Shown: piece by piece, positions 1 to 7,871 of the stretch
How the letters are laid out: the number at the start of each line of letters is the position of its first letter
Numbering within the stretch: the stretch's first letter is position 1
Assembly (NCBI GenBank): GCA_024227155.1
Contig: JAAELB010000286.1
Coordinates: 1 to 37,358, forward strand
Direction: 5' to 3'
Source: Desulfobulbaceae bacterium
Lineage (GTDB): Bacteria; Desulfobacterota; Desulfobulbia; Desulfobulbales; Desulfocapsaceae
DNA length: 37,358 nt
The notes under the pieces: model-generated
Databases searched by the model: none
What the model was told of the DNA's origin: nothing
Seen by the model: only the letters and a program-made list of their open reading frames with translations
Program-made: the position numbers and the translations under genes

Positions 1-139
1 GCACCCCATTTTCGTCCGATCAGGCCTCCTGGCATAGCCAACTATAGCCAGGAGACCAGCTTGAACGAACCTGGAGCACTGGACGAACGGTTACGGACTC
101 TGGTTATGCAGTCTTTTGAAGGGGGCGGTGAACGGTTAC
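1..139 (-). mobile_element. Family 1 MITE-like repeat, copy A (cut by window edge)
   Basis: Non-coding. Its reverse complement matches copy B (5667-5819) almost base for base; I see only two substitutions. The outer end GGTGAACGGTTAC lies at 127-139. The opposite end, about 14 bases, lies outside the window, so the full copy would be 153 bp, the same length as B. The internal hairpin (near 27-55) carries a C-G pair where copy B has a T-G pair, so the stem is kept. There is no transposase, so this is a non-autonomous element. It lies just upstream of the tRNA-Gly promoter region. Confidence 0.8.
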
Positions 140-143
140 CAAA

Positions 144-164
144 GTTCTTTGCGAAGCGAAGAAC
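144..164. other. Hairpin next to repeat copy A
   Basis: GTTCTT (144-149) pairs with AAGAAC (159-164), extended inward by a T-G pair and two G-C pairs to a GAA loop. A second short palindrome, TTGCCGGGCAA, follows at 166-176. There is no T-run, so an intrinsic terminator is unlikely. The role is unknown; it may belong to the flank of the repeat. Confidence 0.4.
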
Positions 165-229
165 CTTGCCGGGCAACCTACTCTGTTGTTATTAAAACAT
201 TGAAAGAAAGGAATAGTGTGAAAAAAAGG

Positions 230-258
230 TTGACTTCGGACAAACCTTCTGCTAAAAA
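230..258 (+). promoter_or_regulatory. Probable sigma-70 promoter of tRNA-Gly
   Basis: TTGACT (230-235), a 17-base spacer and TAAAAA (253-258). A start near 265 would lie about 18 bases before the mature tRNA. The -35 box is good and the -10 box is weak. Confidence 0.4.
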
Positions 259-282
259 GCACATCCTCAGCAGCAAAAATGA

Positions 283-357
283 GCGGGAATAACTCAGTGG
301 TAGAGTGTAACCTTGCCAAGGTTGAAGTCGCGAGTTCGAATCTCGTTTCCCGCTCCA
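283..357 (+). tRNA. tRNA-Gly (anticodon GCC)
   Basis: A complete cloverleaf of 75 bases with an encoded CCA. The acceptor stem GCGGGAA pairs with TTCCCGC. The D-loop contains AGTGGTAGAG. The anticodon loop is TTGCCAA, giving anticodon GCC. The T-arm is GCGAG-TTCGAAT-CTCGT. The discriminator base is T, followed by CCA at 355-357. It decodes GGC and GGT codons. The gene stands alone, not in a tRNA array, and the downstream flank shows no integrase or attachment-site duplication. Confidence 0.97.
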
Positions 358-439
358 TTTTTTCTCTCTCGCCTTTATGGCCCCGCCCCATCTCCCAGAA
401 AACCAACTACTATCCAATTGAAAACATTGTAATCCTGAG

Positions 440-793
440 CTATTGAAGTTTTGCCTGGAGTTCTTTGATTATCGCTTCCTTTTCTTTGATTATCCCATGG
501 GCATCTGCTGCAGCAGCATAGTTGTCCTGTGCGGCCTTTACAGCTTCCTCTTTTGCTTCCTCTGCGTGGGATATTTTCTGGATTGAGGAATTAACTACAG
601 CATCAACCTTTACATCGAAGCTCTCTTCCAGCTCCGCCAGTGCCGCGTCTTTGGCCTGAAGTTCCTCTTTCACCGCATCCAGTTCAGCTTTTAGTCCGTT
701 TAATTCACCCGATTTTTTCAATAGAAGAATGGTCGCAACCACGGTCAGCAGAACAGCTACACCTAAAGCAATAAAAGCAATTGAAGTAGTCAT
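440..793 (-). CDS. Small membrane-anchored coiled-coil protein
   Basis: A 117-residue protein of unknown function. It opens with one hydrophobic segment (roughly residues 4-25, IAFIALGVAVLLTVVATILLL). A long Glu/Lys/Ala-rich stretch follows, with heptad-like spacing (ELNGLKAELDAVKEELQAK, later IIKEKEAIIKELQAKL), so a single-pass membrane protein with a coiled-coil stalk is likely. An upstream in-frame ATG at 811 would add six residues, but AAGAGG sits five bases before the ATG at 793, so I chose 793. It stands alone, divergent from the helix-hairpin-helix gene at 961. I do not recognise a family; membrane anchor plus coiled coil is not specific. Confidence 0.72.
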   Translation of the reverse strand: MTTSIAFIALGVAVLLTVVATILLLKKSGELNGLKAELDAVKEELQAKDAALAELEESFDVKVDAVVNSSIQKISHAEEAKEEAVKAAQDNYAAAADAHGIIKEKEAIIKELQAKLQ

Positions 794-960
794 AACAACC
801 TCTTGGGACAATATTAACAGTTTGTTCCATCAATCTTTGTCATGTATCAGCCTATCGTTTTGCAGGAGTTAAAGCAACGAATTTCATTCAAATATCATCT
901 ATTGCGAAAAAATTGACTTTTCTGTTACTATTTTAAAAATTAACCCGACAGGAGGAGCAA

Positions 961-1377
961 ATGACCACACCGATCACCAAAGTATGGGGAGTTGGCACCC
1001 AAATACAAGATGTACTTTCCCAAAACGGTTACCAGTGCGCAGAAGACCTAGCAGCAACCACTGAAGAAGAATTAGTAAAAATTCATGGATTCGGCCCGGC
1101 AAAAGCCAAGAAAGTCATACTCTCTGCCAAGAGTCTCGTTTCTGCAGAGCCTGAAGACGTTGCTGTTCCAACCGATAGCACCGTTGAAATAACTGAAGAT
1201 TCAAAAGAAAGGAACAAATCCACCAAGGTCAAAAAATCAAAAAAAACCAAACAGAAAAAGAAAGATAAAAAAAAGAAAAAAGAAAAAAAGGCAGCAAAGG
1301 ATGCACTCAAGAAAAAAACTGGTAAGAAGCTAAAGAACAAGAAAGAGAAGAAAAAATTGTCTTCTAAAAAGAAATAA
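961..1377 (+). CDS. Helix-hairpin-helix DNA-binding protein with lysine-rich tail
   Basis: 138 residues with two parts. Residues about 5-58 resemble a tandem helix-hairpin-helix fold: WGVGTQIQDVL, then IHGFGPAKAKKVI, where G-F-G-P-A-K-A matches the hairpin that contacts the DNA backbone. It recalls small DUF4332-like or comEA-like domains. A short acidic linker (about 60-82) follows. The last 55 or so residues are dominated by lysine with almost no hydrophobic residues, like histone H1-type tails. A clear AGGAGG ribosome site (950-955) precedes the ATG. The inferred role is sequence-independent DNA or RNA binding, perhaps nucleoid compaction. The function is not established, and the tail could instead bind ribosomes or polyphosphate. 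Confidence 0.85.
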   Translation: MTTPITKVWGVGTQIQDVLSQNGYQCAEDLAATTEEELVKIHGFGPAKAKKVILSAKSLVSAEPEDVAVPTDSTVEITEDSKERNKSTKVKKSKKTKQKKKDKKKKKEKKAAKDALKKKTGKKLKNKKEKKKLSSKKK

Positions 1378-1694
1378 CACTTGTCGGCACTGTTTTTCAA
1401 AAAAGTCCACCAAGTCCGAGGCAACTATAAACCCAGTGGACGCCGGGGCATCAGGGTTGATGCGACTCGTTAAGAGACGTTGAAACCCAGCCTGATCATT
1501 TTATCACGCTGCAAGCCGCCCTATCCCTGGTGGGCTGGTCGCATTTTACTGGAAGAATGACTGTTCTGTATTTACGCAAAGAGGTAAAACCTAACCCGAA
1601 TAAATTGGAACTTTTTGAAATGCTTGGATAAGTACCTTCACCTAATTATTTCGAAGTCTACGCTTATCTCTGCCACAAAAACACAGAAAATAAT
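1378..1694. other. Intergenic stretch with a possible gene remnant
   Basis: 317 bases without a convincing gene. On the plus strand one frame stays open from 1461 to the stop ending at 1631 (about 56 codons). It has no good start until an internal ATG at 1557, and its end reads roughly RKEVKPNPNKLELFEMLG. I do not recognise it. It could be the decayed 3' end of a gene or chance. No terminator or repeat is evident. Confidence 0.3.
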
Positions 1695-2396
1695 TTAGAA
1701 GGTACTAAGCAGCTGCTGACCCATAAAGTAGAGGAGGGGGAGAAAAACCGCAGGAAGCAGGTTGCCCACCTTAATCGTAGTAATTTTCAGCATGTTTAGG
1801 CCAATAGCCAGAATAAGAAGACCTCCGACCGATGTCATCTGAGCGATAGTCTCCGGCACCAGATACCCCTTCATAAAACCGGCTGTAATTGTGATCATCC
1901 CCTGGTATAAAAACACGGCAATCGCTGAGAACATTACCCCCAGCCCCATTGCTGAAGCAAAAATCACTGAGGTAACACCATCTAGAACAGATTTGGCAAA
2001 TAGAGTCTGGTGATTACCCGTCAGACCACTTTCAAGAGAACCGACAATTGCCATAGAACCCACACAAAAAACAAGACTTGCCGTAACAAAACCCCGGGCA
2101 AAGGAGCTGGTATCTGAAGATTTTGAGGCGACAAGACGCTCCAGGAATTTACCAAAGAGTTCAAGCCGCATCTCAATTTTTAAAAACTCGCCAATTACAG
2201 CCCCAATAATCACTGAGAAAATCACAATCATCAGGCTGTCGGAAACCAGTGAGCTTTTAATACCTATCAGCACAACAGAAAGGCCCACACCGCTCATGAT
2301 AATTTCCTTGTAATTGTCAGGTATTCCTTTACTGAAAAACAGCCCCAACAGACTTCCCGCAATTATCGCCAAAGCGTTGACTATAGTACCAAACAT
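1695..2396 (-). CDS. DUF554 family membrane protein
   Basis: 233 residues, almost entirely hydrophobic, with six or seven predicted membrane segments. It opens MFGTIVNALAIIAGSLLGLFF, typical of DUF554 (YqgA/YdfK-like) proteins. The glycine-rich stretches GVGLSVVLIGI, FCVGSMAIVGSLESGL and the C-terminal GGLLILAIGLNML-KI-K-GNLLPA also match this family. The length equals the usual 225-240 residues. It is an inner-membrane protein, and transport has been suggested for the family but no substrate is known. A GAGAG ribosome site lies just before the ATG. The gene is single and divergent from the DUF3147 gene. Confidence 0.88.
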   Translation of the reverse strand: MFGTIVNALAIIAGSLLGLFFSKGIPDNYKEIIMSGVGLSVVLIGIKSSLVSDSLMIVIFSVIIGAVIGEFLKIEMRLELFGKFLERLVASKSSDTSSFARGFVTASLVFCVGSMAIVGSLESGLTGNHQTLFAKSVLDGVTSVIFASAMGLGVMFSAIAVFLYQGMITITAGFMKGYLVPETIAQMTSVGGLLILAIGLNMLKITTIKVGNLLPAVFLPLLYFMGQQLLSTF

Positions 2397-2594
2397 CGCT
2401 CTCTCATATGGTTATTCAAATAGACCTTCTTTCAACTTCATAAAACAAACAGTTTTCTATACCACTGGAAATTATTTTCGTCACGGATTTCAACGTTCCA
2501 GACCATAAGATCAACTTTTCAGGAATTTCCTGACTATTTGTGGTTAAATTACCTATCTGACAGAAACAACCTAACCCAGATACAGGAGTCGAAT

Positions 2595-2945
2595 TTGTTC
2601 CATTACCTGACAAAGATAGCGCTAACAACAGTACTCGTGGTAGCAATTTCCGAGGTAGCAAAACGCAACAATTTCCTTGGCGCGCTGCTAGCCTCGATCC
2701 CTATCGTATCTATTCTCGCACTGATCTGGCTCTATAACGACACCCAGAACATCATCATGGTCAGCACACTCTCCAGATCCATTTTCTGGCTTGTACTCCC
2801 TTCCCTCAGCCTCTTTATCACCCTCCCCATACTTTTGGATCATGGCGTTAATTTCTACCTCAGCCTTATTATTTCTATTGTCATTACAATATGTTGCTAC
2901 TGGGGAATAGTCACAATATTACATTACTACAATATTAAATTGTAG
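2595..2945 (+). CDS. DUF3147 family small membrane protein (TTG start)
   Basis: 116 residues with about four membrane segments. The motifs VVAISEVAKRNNFLGALLASIPIVSILALIWLY and SIFWLVLPSLSLF are characteristic of DUF3147 inner-membrane proteins, whose function is unknown. The reading frame is open from 2538 with an ATG there. However, AGGAG at 2584-2588 sits six bases before a TTG at 2595, and the family normally begins close to this point, so I chose the TTG. With the upstream ATG it would be 135 residues with an atypical polar N-terminus. It stands between two minus-strand genes. Confidence 0.75.
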   Translation: MFHYLTKIALTTVLVVAISEVAKRNNFLGALLASIPIVSILALIWLYNDTQNIIMVSTLSRSIFWLVLPSLSLFITLPILLDHGVNFYLSLIISIVITICCYWGIVTILHYYNIKL

Positions 2946-3033
2946 ACCTTACTCAATGTGATAGCCAATTGACTCAACAATTACAGTGAGTACAATTATC
3001 AAGAAGGAGAAAAGGTGCATCAACTTGGTATTC

Positions 3034-5514
3034 TCATTTAAAGCAGATCCGTATAACTTCCTCAAAAGAAGAAACAAAATATGGTGTAATGCCTTCTTTG
3101 ATATGATCAGGCAGTAACTCAAAATCCTCCTGATTATCTTTTGGCAATACTACCTCCCTGACTTTTGCCCGTTTGGATGCAATCATCTTTTCCTTAACCC
3201 CTCCAATGGGCATCACAAGCCCTGTGAGGGTCAACTCTCCCGTCATCGCCATATTTTCCTTGACTGGACTATTGGTCACCAGGGAATACAGAGCACAGGC
3301 CATTGTGATCCCCGCAGACGGACCATCCTTAGGAGTGGCACCCGCAGGTACATGAAGATGGATAAGATTCTTGCTGAAAAACTCCCCCCCCCCCTTGTCA
3401 CCACCCATAAGGGACCTGATGTAACTATATGCGATTTCAGAAGATTCAACCATAACCTTACCTAACTGACCAGTCTGTTTAAAACCAGCCTGTCCCGTTG
3501 GTATGGGTACAGCCTCAATGTGCAGTGTGGTACCACCCATGCTGGTGTACGCAAGACCGGTTATAACCCCGACCCGAGGCTTTTTATAGGCGTGTTCTTC
3601 TGAAAAATATCGTTTGCCTAAAAAGTCCCTGAGTTCATCCTTTTTAATTCGCACATTCTGCTCAGGGTTATCGATAATTTTACCCACCGTCTTTCTAAGA
3701 ATTTTCTTTATACAATTCTCAAGGCCGCGAACACCAGCTTCCCGAGCATATCCATCGACAATACCTGAAACCACAGCTTTTGAGAGAGTAACTTGCTTGG
3801 CAGTGAGCCCATGGGCTTTCAACTGTTTTGGAATAAGATGCCTTCGGGCTATCTCAACCTTCTCTTCTAAAATATACCCAGGAAGTTGAATAACCTCCAT
3901 ACGATCCATCAAAGGGCCTGGAATTGTATCGAGCTGATTTGCGGTGCAGATAAAAAAGATCTTGGAGAGATCAAAACGAACATCGAGATAATGATCGAGA
4001 AAATCACGGTTCTGTTCCGGGTCAAGAACCTCTAGTAGTGCTGAAGCGGGGTCTCCATGAAAACTTGCACCGATCTTATCGATTTCATCGAGCATAATTA
4101 CAGGATTAGCTGTATTACAGGTTTTGATCGCCTGGACAAACTTGCCCGGCATTGCACCAATATATGTCCGTCGATGCCCTTTAATTTCAGCCTCATCTCT
4201 CATGCCGCCCAGTGAAAATCTATAAAACTCTCGTCCAAGACTTTTCGCTACAGATCTGCCTATCGAAGTTTTGCCAACTCCAGGAGGTCCTTGCAACAAA
4301 AGAATAGTCCCGGAGAGATCTCCCTTAATCACCCCAACCGATATCAATTCAAGAATCCTGTCCTTAACATCGTCCAGACCATAGTGGTCCTTATCTAAGA
4401 TTTTCTGGGCTTTTTTCTGATTATAGCTATCTTTGGAATATACACCCCACGGCAGAACCGTTAGCCAGTCAAGATAGGTTCTTGTAACATTAAACTCTGG
4501 CGAGGAAGCACCGAGAAGCTTTAATTTTTCGATCTCTTCCTCAATCTTCGCCCTGGCCTCCTCAGAAGGTACCAGTTTTTTCAATCGCTTTTGATACTTC
4601 TCTATCTCTGTCTGGGTATCATCTTTGGCCAGGCCAAGTTCTTTTTTAATTTCCTGGAGTTGCTGCTTTAAAAAGAACTCTCGCTGCTGCTTTGACAGCT
4701 GTTCTTCTATCCTTTTTGAAATTTTTGCCTTGAGTTTTGAAATCTCCACCTCATTTTTCAGCAGAATCAAAACCATTTCAAGTCGTTTTCTCACGTCCAA
4801 TGTCTCAAGAACGTTCTGGATCTCCGTACCCGACGAGGTTGTCATGGAAGCGGCAAAATCGGCGAGGGAACCGGGATCGCTGAGATTGATTCTTTCAATC
4901 AGCAGACTGAGCCCTTCTTTAAATAAAGGATTAAGGTTAACAAGCTCCTTAATGCAATCGATAATGGCACCTGAATAAGCCTTAAACTCCTCTGTATTTT
5001 CCTCTATAGTTTCAAAACTGTACTTCACCTCGGCGGTAAAAATAGCGTCTTTATTCATCATCGAGACGACATCAAATCTTTCCAGTGCCTGGACTAATAC
5101 CTGTAGCGGCTCGCCCTTGGTATATGGTGAAACCTGAATAACCCTGGCTACAACGCCCACCTTAAAGAAATCATCTTCGCTTTCTGCTGCATGGGCTAAA
5201 CCATCTTGATTAGGTTTTTGCAAAATTAAGCCAAAGTAAAGCGGCTCACTCTGGTTGACATGCTTCAGCACTGCCTGCTGTAAGATAGAATCATCAACGA
5301 TAATAGGTCCCATCATTTTCGGGAACATCGGGCGGTCATACAGCGGGACAACCATCATCTGTTCCGGCAGGAGATTTTTTGCTACCACCAATGATTTCGC
5401 AGAAGTATCGTTATTATCATATCCTGGAGAATCAATTCCGTCAGGGGTTAATACAGTCGGTTTCTCAGCCATGGTTTCTCCGTTGTTATCAAGCGCCAGT
5501 TCAACTTCAACCAT
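3034..5514 (-). CDS. lon: ATP-dependent Lon protease
   Basis: 826 residues, a full-length LonA. The N-terminal substrate-binding domain (about 50-250) includes [14 protein letters not shown] coiled coil (about 250-340) contains [17 protein letters not shown]. The AAA+ module has Walker A GPPGVGKT (409-416) and Walker B VIMLDEID (472-479). The protease domain carries the Ser-Lys dyad: Ser733 in DGPSAG and Lys776 in GGVKEK. It degrades misfolded and regulatory proteins in the cytoplasm. Two starts are possible: ATG 5514, or ATG 5472 (residue 15), which has GGAG five bases upstream and may be the real one. A run of eleven G on the coding strand (3384-3394) encodes the glycines before the active site. 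No CIRCE box or clear heat-shock promoter was seen. Confidence 0.97.
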   Translation of the reverse strand: MVEVELALDNNGETMAEKPTVLTPDGIDSPGYDNNDTSAKSLVVAKNLLPEQMMVVPLYDRPMFPKMMGPIIVDDSILQQAVLKHVNQSEPLYFGLILQKPNQDGLAHAAESEDDFFKVGVVARVIQVSPYTKGEPLQVLVQALERFDVVSMMNKDAIFTAEVKYSFETIEENTEEFKAYSGAIIDCIKELVNLNPLFKEGLSLLIERINLSDPGSLADFAASMTTSSGTEIQNVLETLDVRKRLEMVLILLKNEVEISKLKAKISKRIEEQLSKQQREFFLKQQLQEIKKELGLAKDDTQTEIEKYQKRLKKLVPSEEARAKIEEEIEKLKLLGASSPEFNVTRTYLDWLTVLPWGVYSKDSYNQKKAQKILDKDHYGLDDVKDRILELISVGVIKGDLSGTILLLQGPPGVGKTSIGRSVAKSLGREFYRFSLGGMRDEAEIKGHRRTYIGAMPGKFVQAIKTCNTANPVIMLDEIDKIGASFHGDPASALLEVLDPEQNRDFLDHYLDVRFDLSKIFFICTANQLDTIPGPLMDRMEVIQLPGYILEEKVEIARRHLIPKQLKAHGLTAKQVTLSKAVVSGIVDGYAREAGVRGLENCIKKILRKTVGKIIDNPEQNVRIKKDELRDFLGKRYFSEEHAYKKPRVGVITGLAYTSMGGTTLHIEAVPIPTGQAGFKQTGQLGKVMVESSEIAYSYIRSLMGGDKGGGEFFSKNLIHLHVPAGATPKDGPSAGITMACALYSLVTNSPVKENMAMTGELTLTGLVMPIGGVKEKMIASKRAKVREVVLPKDNQEDFELLPDHIKEGITPYFVSSFEEVIRICFK

Positions 5515-5544
5515 ACAGGTTAATAAATTTTTTTACATATTGAT

Positions 5545-5557
5545 GAGCCCGTTGATT
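5545..5557 (+). repeat. Solo end of a family 2 element
   Basis: GAGCCCGTTGATT is identical to the 13-base outer end of the family 2 element at 31585. Identity stops afterwards, and no partner end or internal family 2 sequence is nearby. A chance 13-base match in a window this size is unlikely, so it may be a remnant. It lies about 30 bases upstream of the lon start, inside its likely promoter region. Confidence 0.4.
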
Positions 5558-5666
5558 GATCGGCAAAAGAGTATTTTCCATATCCTTTCACTTCTTTCCC
5601 ATACAGCTTCCCAGTATAGATAATCATTTGCATATAAAAGAAAAGGCTTTAAGGAGTTCAAAAAGT

Positions 5667-5819
5667 GTAACCGTTCACCGCCCCCTTCAAAAGAGTGCAT
5701 AACCAGAGTCCGTAACCGTTCGTCCAGTGCTCCAGGTTCGTTCAAGCTGGTCTCCTGGTTATAGTTGGCTATGCCAGGAGGCCTGATCGGACGAAAATGG
5801 GGTGCTGGTGAACGGTTAC
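5667..5819 (+). mobile_element. Family 1 MITE-like repeat, copy B (complete)
   Basis: 153 bp, non-coding. The terminal inverted repeats are perfect over 13 bp: GTAACCGTTCACC (5667-5679) and GGTGAACGGTTAC (5807-5819). A third copy of the word, GTAACCGTTCGTCC, lies inside at 5712-5725. A hairpin at 5752-5780 pairs CTCCTGG with CCAGGAG and has one bulged T. The flanks CAAAAAGT (5659-5666) and CCAAAAGT (5820-5827) look like an 8-bp target duplication with one change. It sits between lon and the nitroreductase gene, in the upstream region of both. An open frame across it is not coding. Confidence 0.88.
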
Positions 5820-6013
5820 CCAAAAGTCACCATTAATCCTCGTTATAAAACTGTCGTTGATCTCTGCCAAACAAGCATTAAAGTATCCTGAAAAATCAGA
5901 TCCTTTACTCTAACCCCGATAAACGGCGCATAAGTCGGAATAAGTACAAAAAAATAATTTTAAAGGTACACATCGATCCATATCTACAATTCTCAACTCA
6001 TAACACAACTACG

Positions 6014-6679
6014 ATGAATATAACTGAAGCCCTACTGGCCCGCAAATCCACCCGTGCCTTTCTAGAAAAAGAGGTATCACAGGAAAAGATTATACGCTTA
6101 CTTGAAGCTGCCCGCCACGCTCCCTCAGGTACCAACGCCCAGCCCTGGCAAGTTGCTGTTGTTACCGGCGCCAAAAAGGGCGAACTCACCCAGGCCATGG
6201 AAAGAAGTTTTAAAGAAGATGGTATAGGCGAAATGGACTACCAGTATTACCCCCTTAAGTGGCAGGAGCCTTACAACAGAAGAAGAGTCAGGTGTGGAGC
6301 CCAACTCTACTCCACTCTCAAAATTGAACGTCGGGACCATGCCGCAAGGCTACAGCAGTGGGTGGCCAACTATCGGGCTTTTGACGCACCCGTCATCCTG
6401 TTTTTCTTTCTTGATCCGATAATGAAAAAGGGGTCTTTCCTCGACTATGGAATGTTCATTCAGTCGGTTATGCTCGCGGCACTGGATGAGGGCTTAGCCA
6501 CCTGCGCACAGGCCGCTCTTGGCCAATACCCACAACTGGTAAAAAAGAGCCTCGACTACAGCGATGAGACCATCCTCATATGCGGCATGGCACTAGGATA
6601 TGAAGACCCCGAATCAGCTGTAAATAATTATCGTACCCCCCGGGAGGAGATTGAAGTATTTACAAAATTCTTTGAATAA
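6014..6679 (+). CDS. Nitroreductase-family FMN oxidoreductase
   Basis: 221 residues, the usual length for the family. The N-terminus ALLARKSTRAFLEKEV (6-21) has the Arg-x-Ser-x-Arg pattern that binds FMN phosphate. It is followed by HAPSGTNAQPWQVAVV (35-50), the hallmark Ser-Gly-x-Asn-x-Gln-Pro-Trp flavin motif. The C-terminal half has the LDEGLATCAQAALGQYPQLV and GMALGYEDP segments typical of the fold. Such enzymes form FMN homodimers and use NAD(P)H to reduce nitro compounds, quinones or enones; the physiological substrate cannot be read from the sequence. No strong ribosome site precedes the ATG at 6014. The gene is apparently a single unit downstream of repeat copy B. Confidence 0.92.
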   Translation: MNITEALLARKSTRAFLEKEVSQEKIIRLLEAARHAPSGTNAQPWQVAVVTGAKKGELTQAMERSFKEDGIGEMDYQYYPLKWQEPYNRRRVRCGAQLYSTLKIERRDHAARLQQWVANYRAFDAPVILFFFLDPIMKKGSFLDYGMFIQSVMLAALDEGLATCAQAALGQYPQLVKKSLDYSDETILICGMALGYEDPESAVNNYRTPREEIEVFTKFFE

Positions 6680-6709
6680 ATAGCTATCCAGTTTTCAAAA
6701 ACCAGGTAC

Positions 6710-6727
6710 AATAAGAATAGTCTTATT
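6710..6727. promoter_or_regulatory. Inverted repeat upstream of rubrerythrin-like gene
   Basis: AATAAGA-ATAG-TCTTATT is a perfect 7-bp inverted repeat, 66 bases before the diiron-protein start. Its position and AT-rich form would suit an operator, for example of a Fur/PerR-type regulator. It does not match a canonical box well, and it could equally be a weak hairpin after the nitroreductase gene. Confidence 0.3.
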
Positions 6728-6793
6728 CCCTGCGTCCTCAACAGTCTACCTCACAGCACAAGGGTGTAAAAAACAAGAAATCTGGAGAAGCCC

Positions 6794-7282
6794 ATGTTCA
6801 CCATAGGTGACATAAAAAACATAGCGGTTCAAATAGAACGTAACGGCGAAGAAAGTTACCGAAGAGCGTCCACAATCACCAAAGACCCGGAAATTGCGGA
6901 AATTCTTATCTCGATGGCAGAGCAGGAAAGTAAGCATGCGGGGTGGTTTGCCAATCTCCGCTCAGACCAGCCACTATCTGCCGAGCAGAAAGAAATAGAA
7001 GAGATGGGCAGAACTCTGTTGCAGGATATGGTAAAGGGAAATGATTTCCTCCTCGACCGGAATAATCTTGAAAGCGCAGAAACAGTAAAGGATATCATTA
7101 ACATCTCAAAAGATTTCGAACAAGATACAATACTTTTTTATGAATTCCTCCTCGGCTTTATAGAAGACCAAGAGACATGCGCCAAACTACAAGATATAAT
7201 AACAGAAGAACGAGACCACATCAACCAGCTTGAAGAACTGGAAAACGCAAACAGCACCGCCATCAGCGATTTATCTCGTTAG
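6794..7282 (+). CDS. Rubrerythrin/ferritin-like diiron protein
   Basis: 162 residues forming a predicted four-helix bundle. Likely iron ligands fall in the expected ferritin-like spacing: Glu19 or Glu20 in ERNGEESYR, Glu45-x-x-His48 in EQESKH, Glu117 in LFYEFL and Glu139-x-x-His142 in EERDH. There is no C-terminal rubredoxin CxxC domain, so this is an erythrin/YciF-like form rather than classical rubrerythrin. Such proteins reduce peroxide or sequester iron in anaerobes. TGGAGA lies just before the ATG. Its placement after a nitroreductase suits a redox or oxidative-stress role, but that is context only. Confidence 0.9.
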   Translation: MFTIGDIKNIAVQIERNGEESYRRASTITKDPEIAEILISMAEQESKHAGWFANLRSDQPLSAEQKEIEEMGRTLLQDMVKGNDFLLDRNNLESAETVKDIINISKDFEQDTILFYEFLLGFIEDQETCAKLQDIITEERDHINQLEELENANSTAISDLSR

Positions 7283-7316
7283 GACGCTGTCCAACAACCT
7301 TTGTACAGTGCAACCA

Positions 7317-7817
7317 ATGGGACTATTCAAATTTAAACATCAGAAACAACCTATGACACGGCTCGCTGTTTTTCTTACGATCCTGCTCATCACCGTACTA
7401 CAGGCAGCAGCACATGCGGCTGATCCTCGCCCACTTAATGATGAGCAAACCCTCTATGTGCCGGCTTATTCACATATATACCACGGCAACAAAGAAACAC
7501 CGCTGCTTTTATCGGTTACCCTCTCTATTAGAAATATTGATCCAACACATTCACTTACAATTACCGCTGTAAACTACCACGAAACACAGGGTTCACTGGT
7601 CAAAGCGTATATCAAGGAACCAGTGATTCTCGGCCCCCTCGGGTCAGAACGCTATATTGTGCCACAAAAAGACAACACAGGTGGCTCGGGTGCCAATTTT
7701 ATTGTCGAGTGGAGTGCGGATAAGCAAATAAATCCACCTATCGTAGAAACCGTGATGATCGGCACCCAATCACAGCTTGGAATTTCGTTCACATCCAGAG
7801 GCCAAGCCATAGAGTAG
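7317..7817 (+). CDS. DUF3124 family exported protein
   Basis: 166 residues from this start. A signal peptide is clear (TRLAVFLTILLITVLQAAAHA, cut before ADPR). The mature part (LYVPAYSHIYHG, SVTLSIRNIDP, GSLVKAYI, GPLGSERYIV, GANFIVEW, IVETVMIGTQSQLGISFTSRG) matches DUF3124, a periplasmic beta-rich family of unknown function. Three in-frame starts exist: 7230 (overlapping the previous gene), 7317, and 7353, which would start directly at the signal peptide. None has a strong ribosome site, and 7353 is nearly as likely as 7317. It may be co-transcribed with the diiron protein before it and with acn 54 bases downstream. Confidence 0.82.
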   Translation: MGLFKFKHQKQPMTRLAVFLTILLITVLQAAAHAADPRPLNDEQTLYVPAYSHIYHGNKETPLLLSVTLSIRNIDPTHSLTITAVNYHETQGSLVKAYIKEPVILGPLGSERYIVPQKDNTGGSGANFIVEWSADKQINPPIVETVMIGTQSQLGISFTSRGQAIE

Positions 7818-7871
7818 TCAACTGGCTGCACCAGGCCCACCATCATCGCTGAAACTCTACATGAGGAAACC

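Noticed and set aside
104-406. Minus-strand open frame reading ETRFELATSTLARLHSTTELFPL
   Set aside because: It is the familiar antisense translation of a tRNA (here tRNA-Gly), not a gene.
2946-3033. Inverted repeat TACTCAATGTGAT ... ATTACAGTGAGTA as lon terminator
   Set aside because: The loop is long, there are mismatches and there is no T-run on the lon strand.
5533-5823. 96-residue minus-strand open frame upstream of lon
   Set aside because: It runs through family 1 copy B and the solo family 2 end; the same words appear in non-coding copies with frame-breaking differences.
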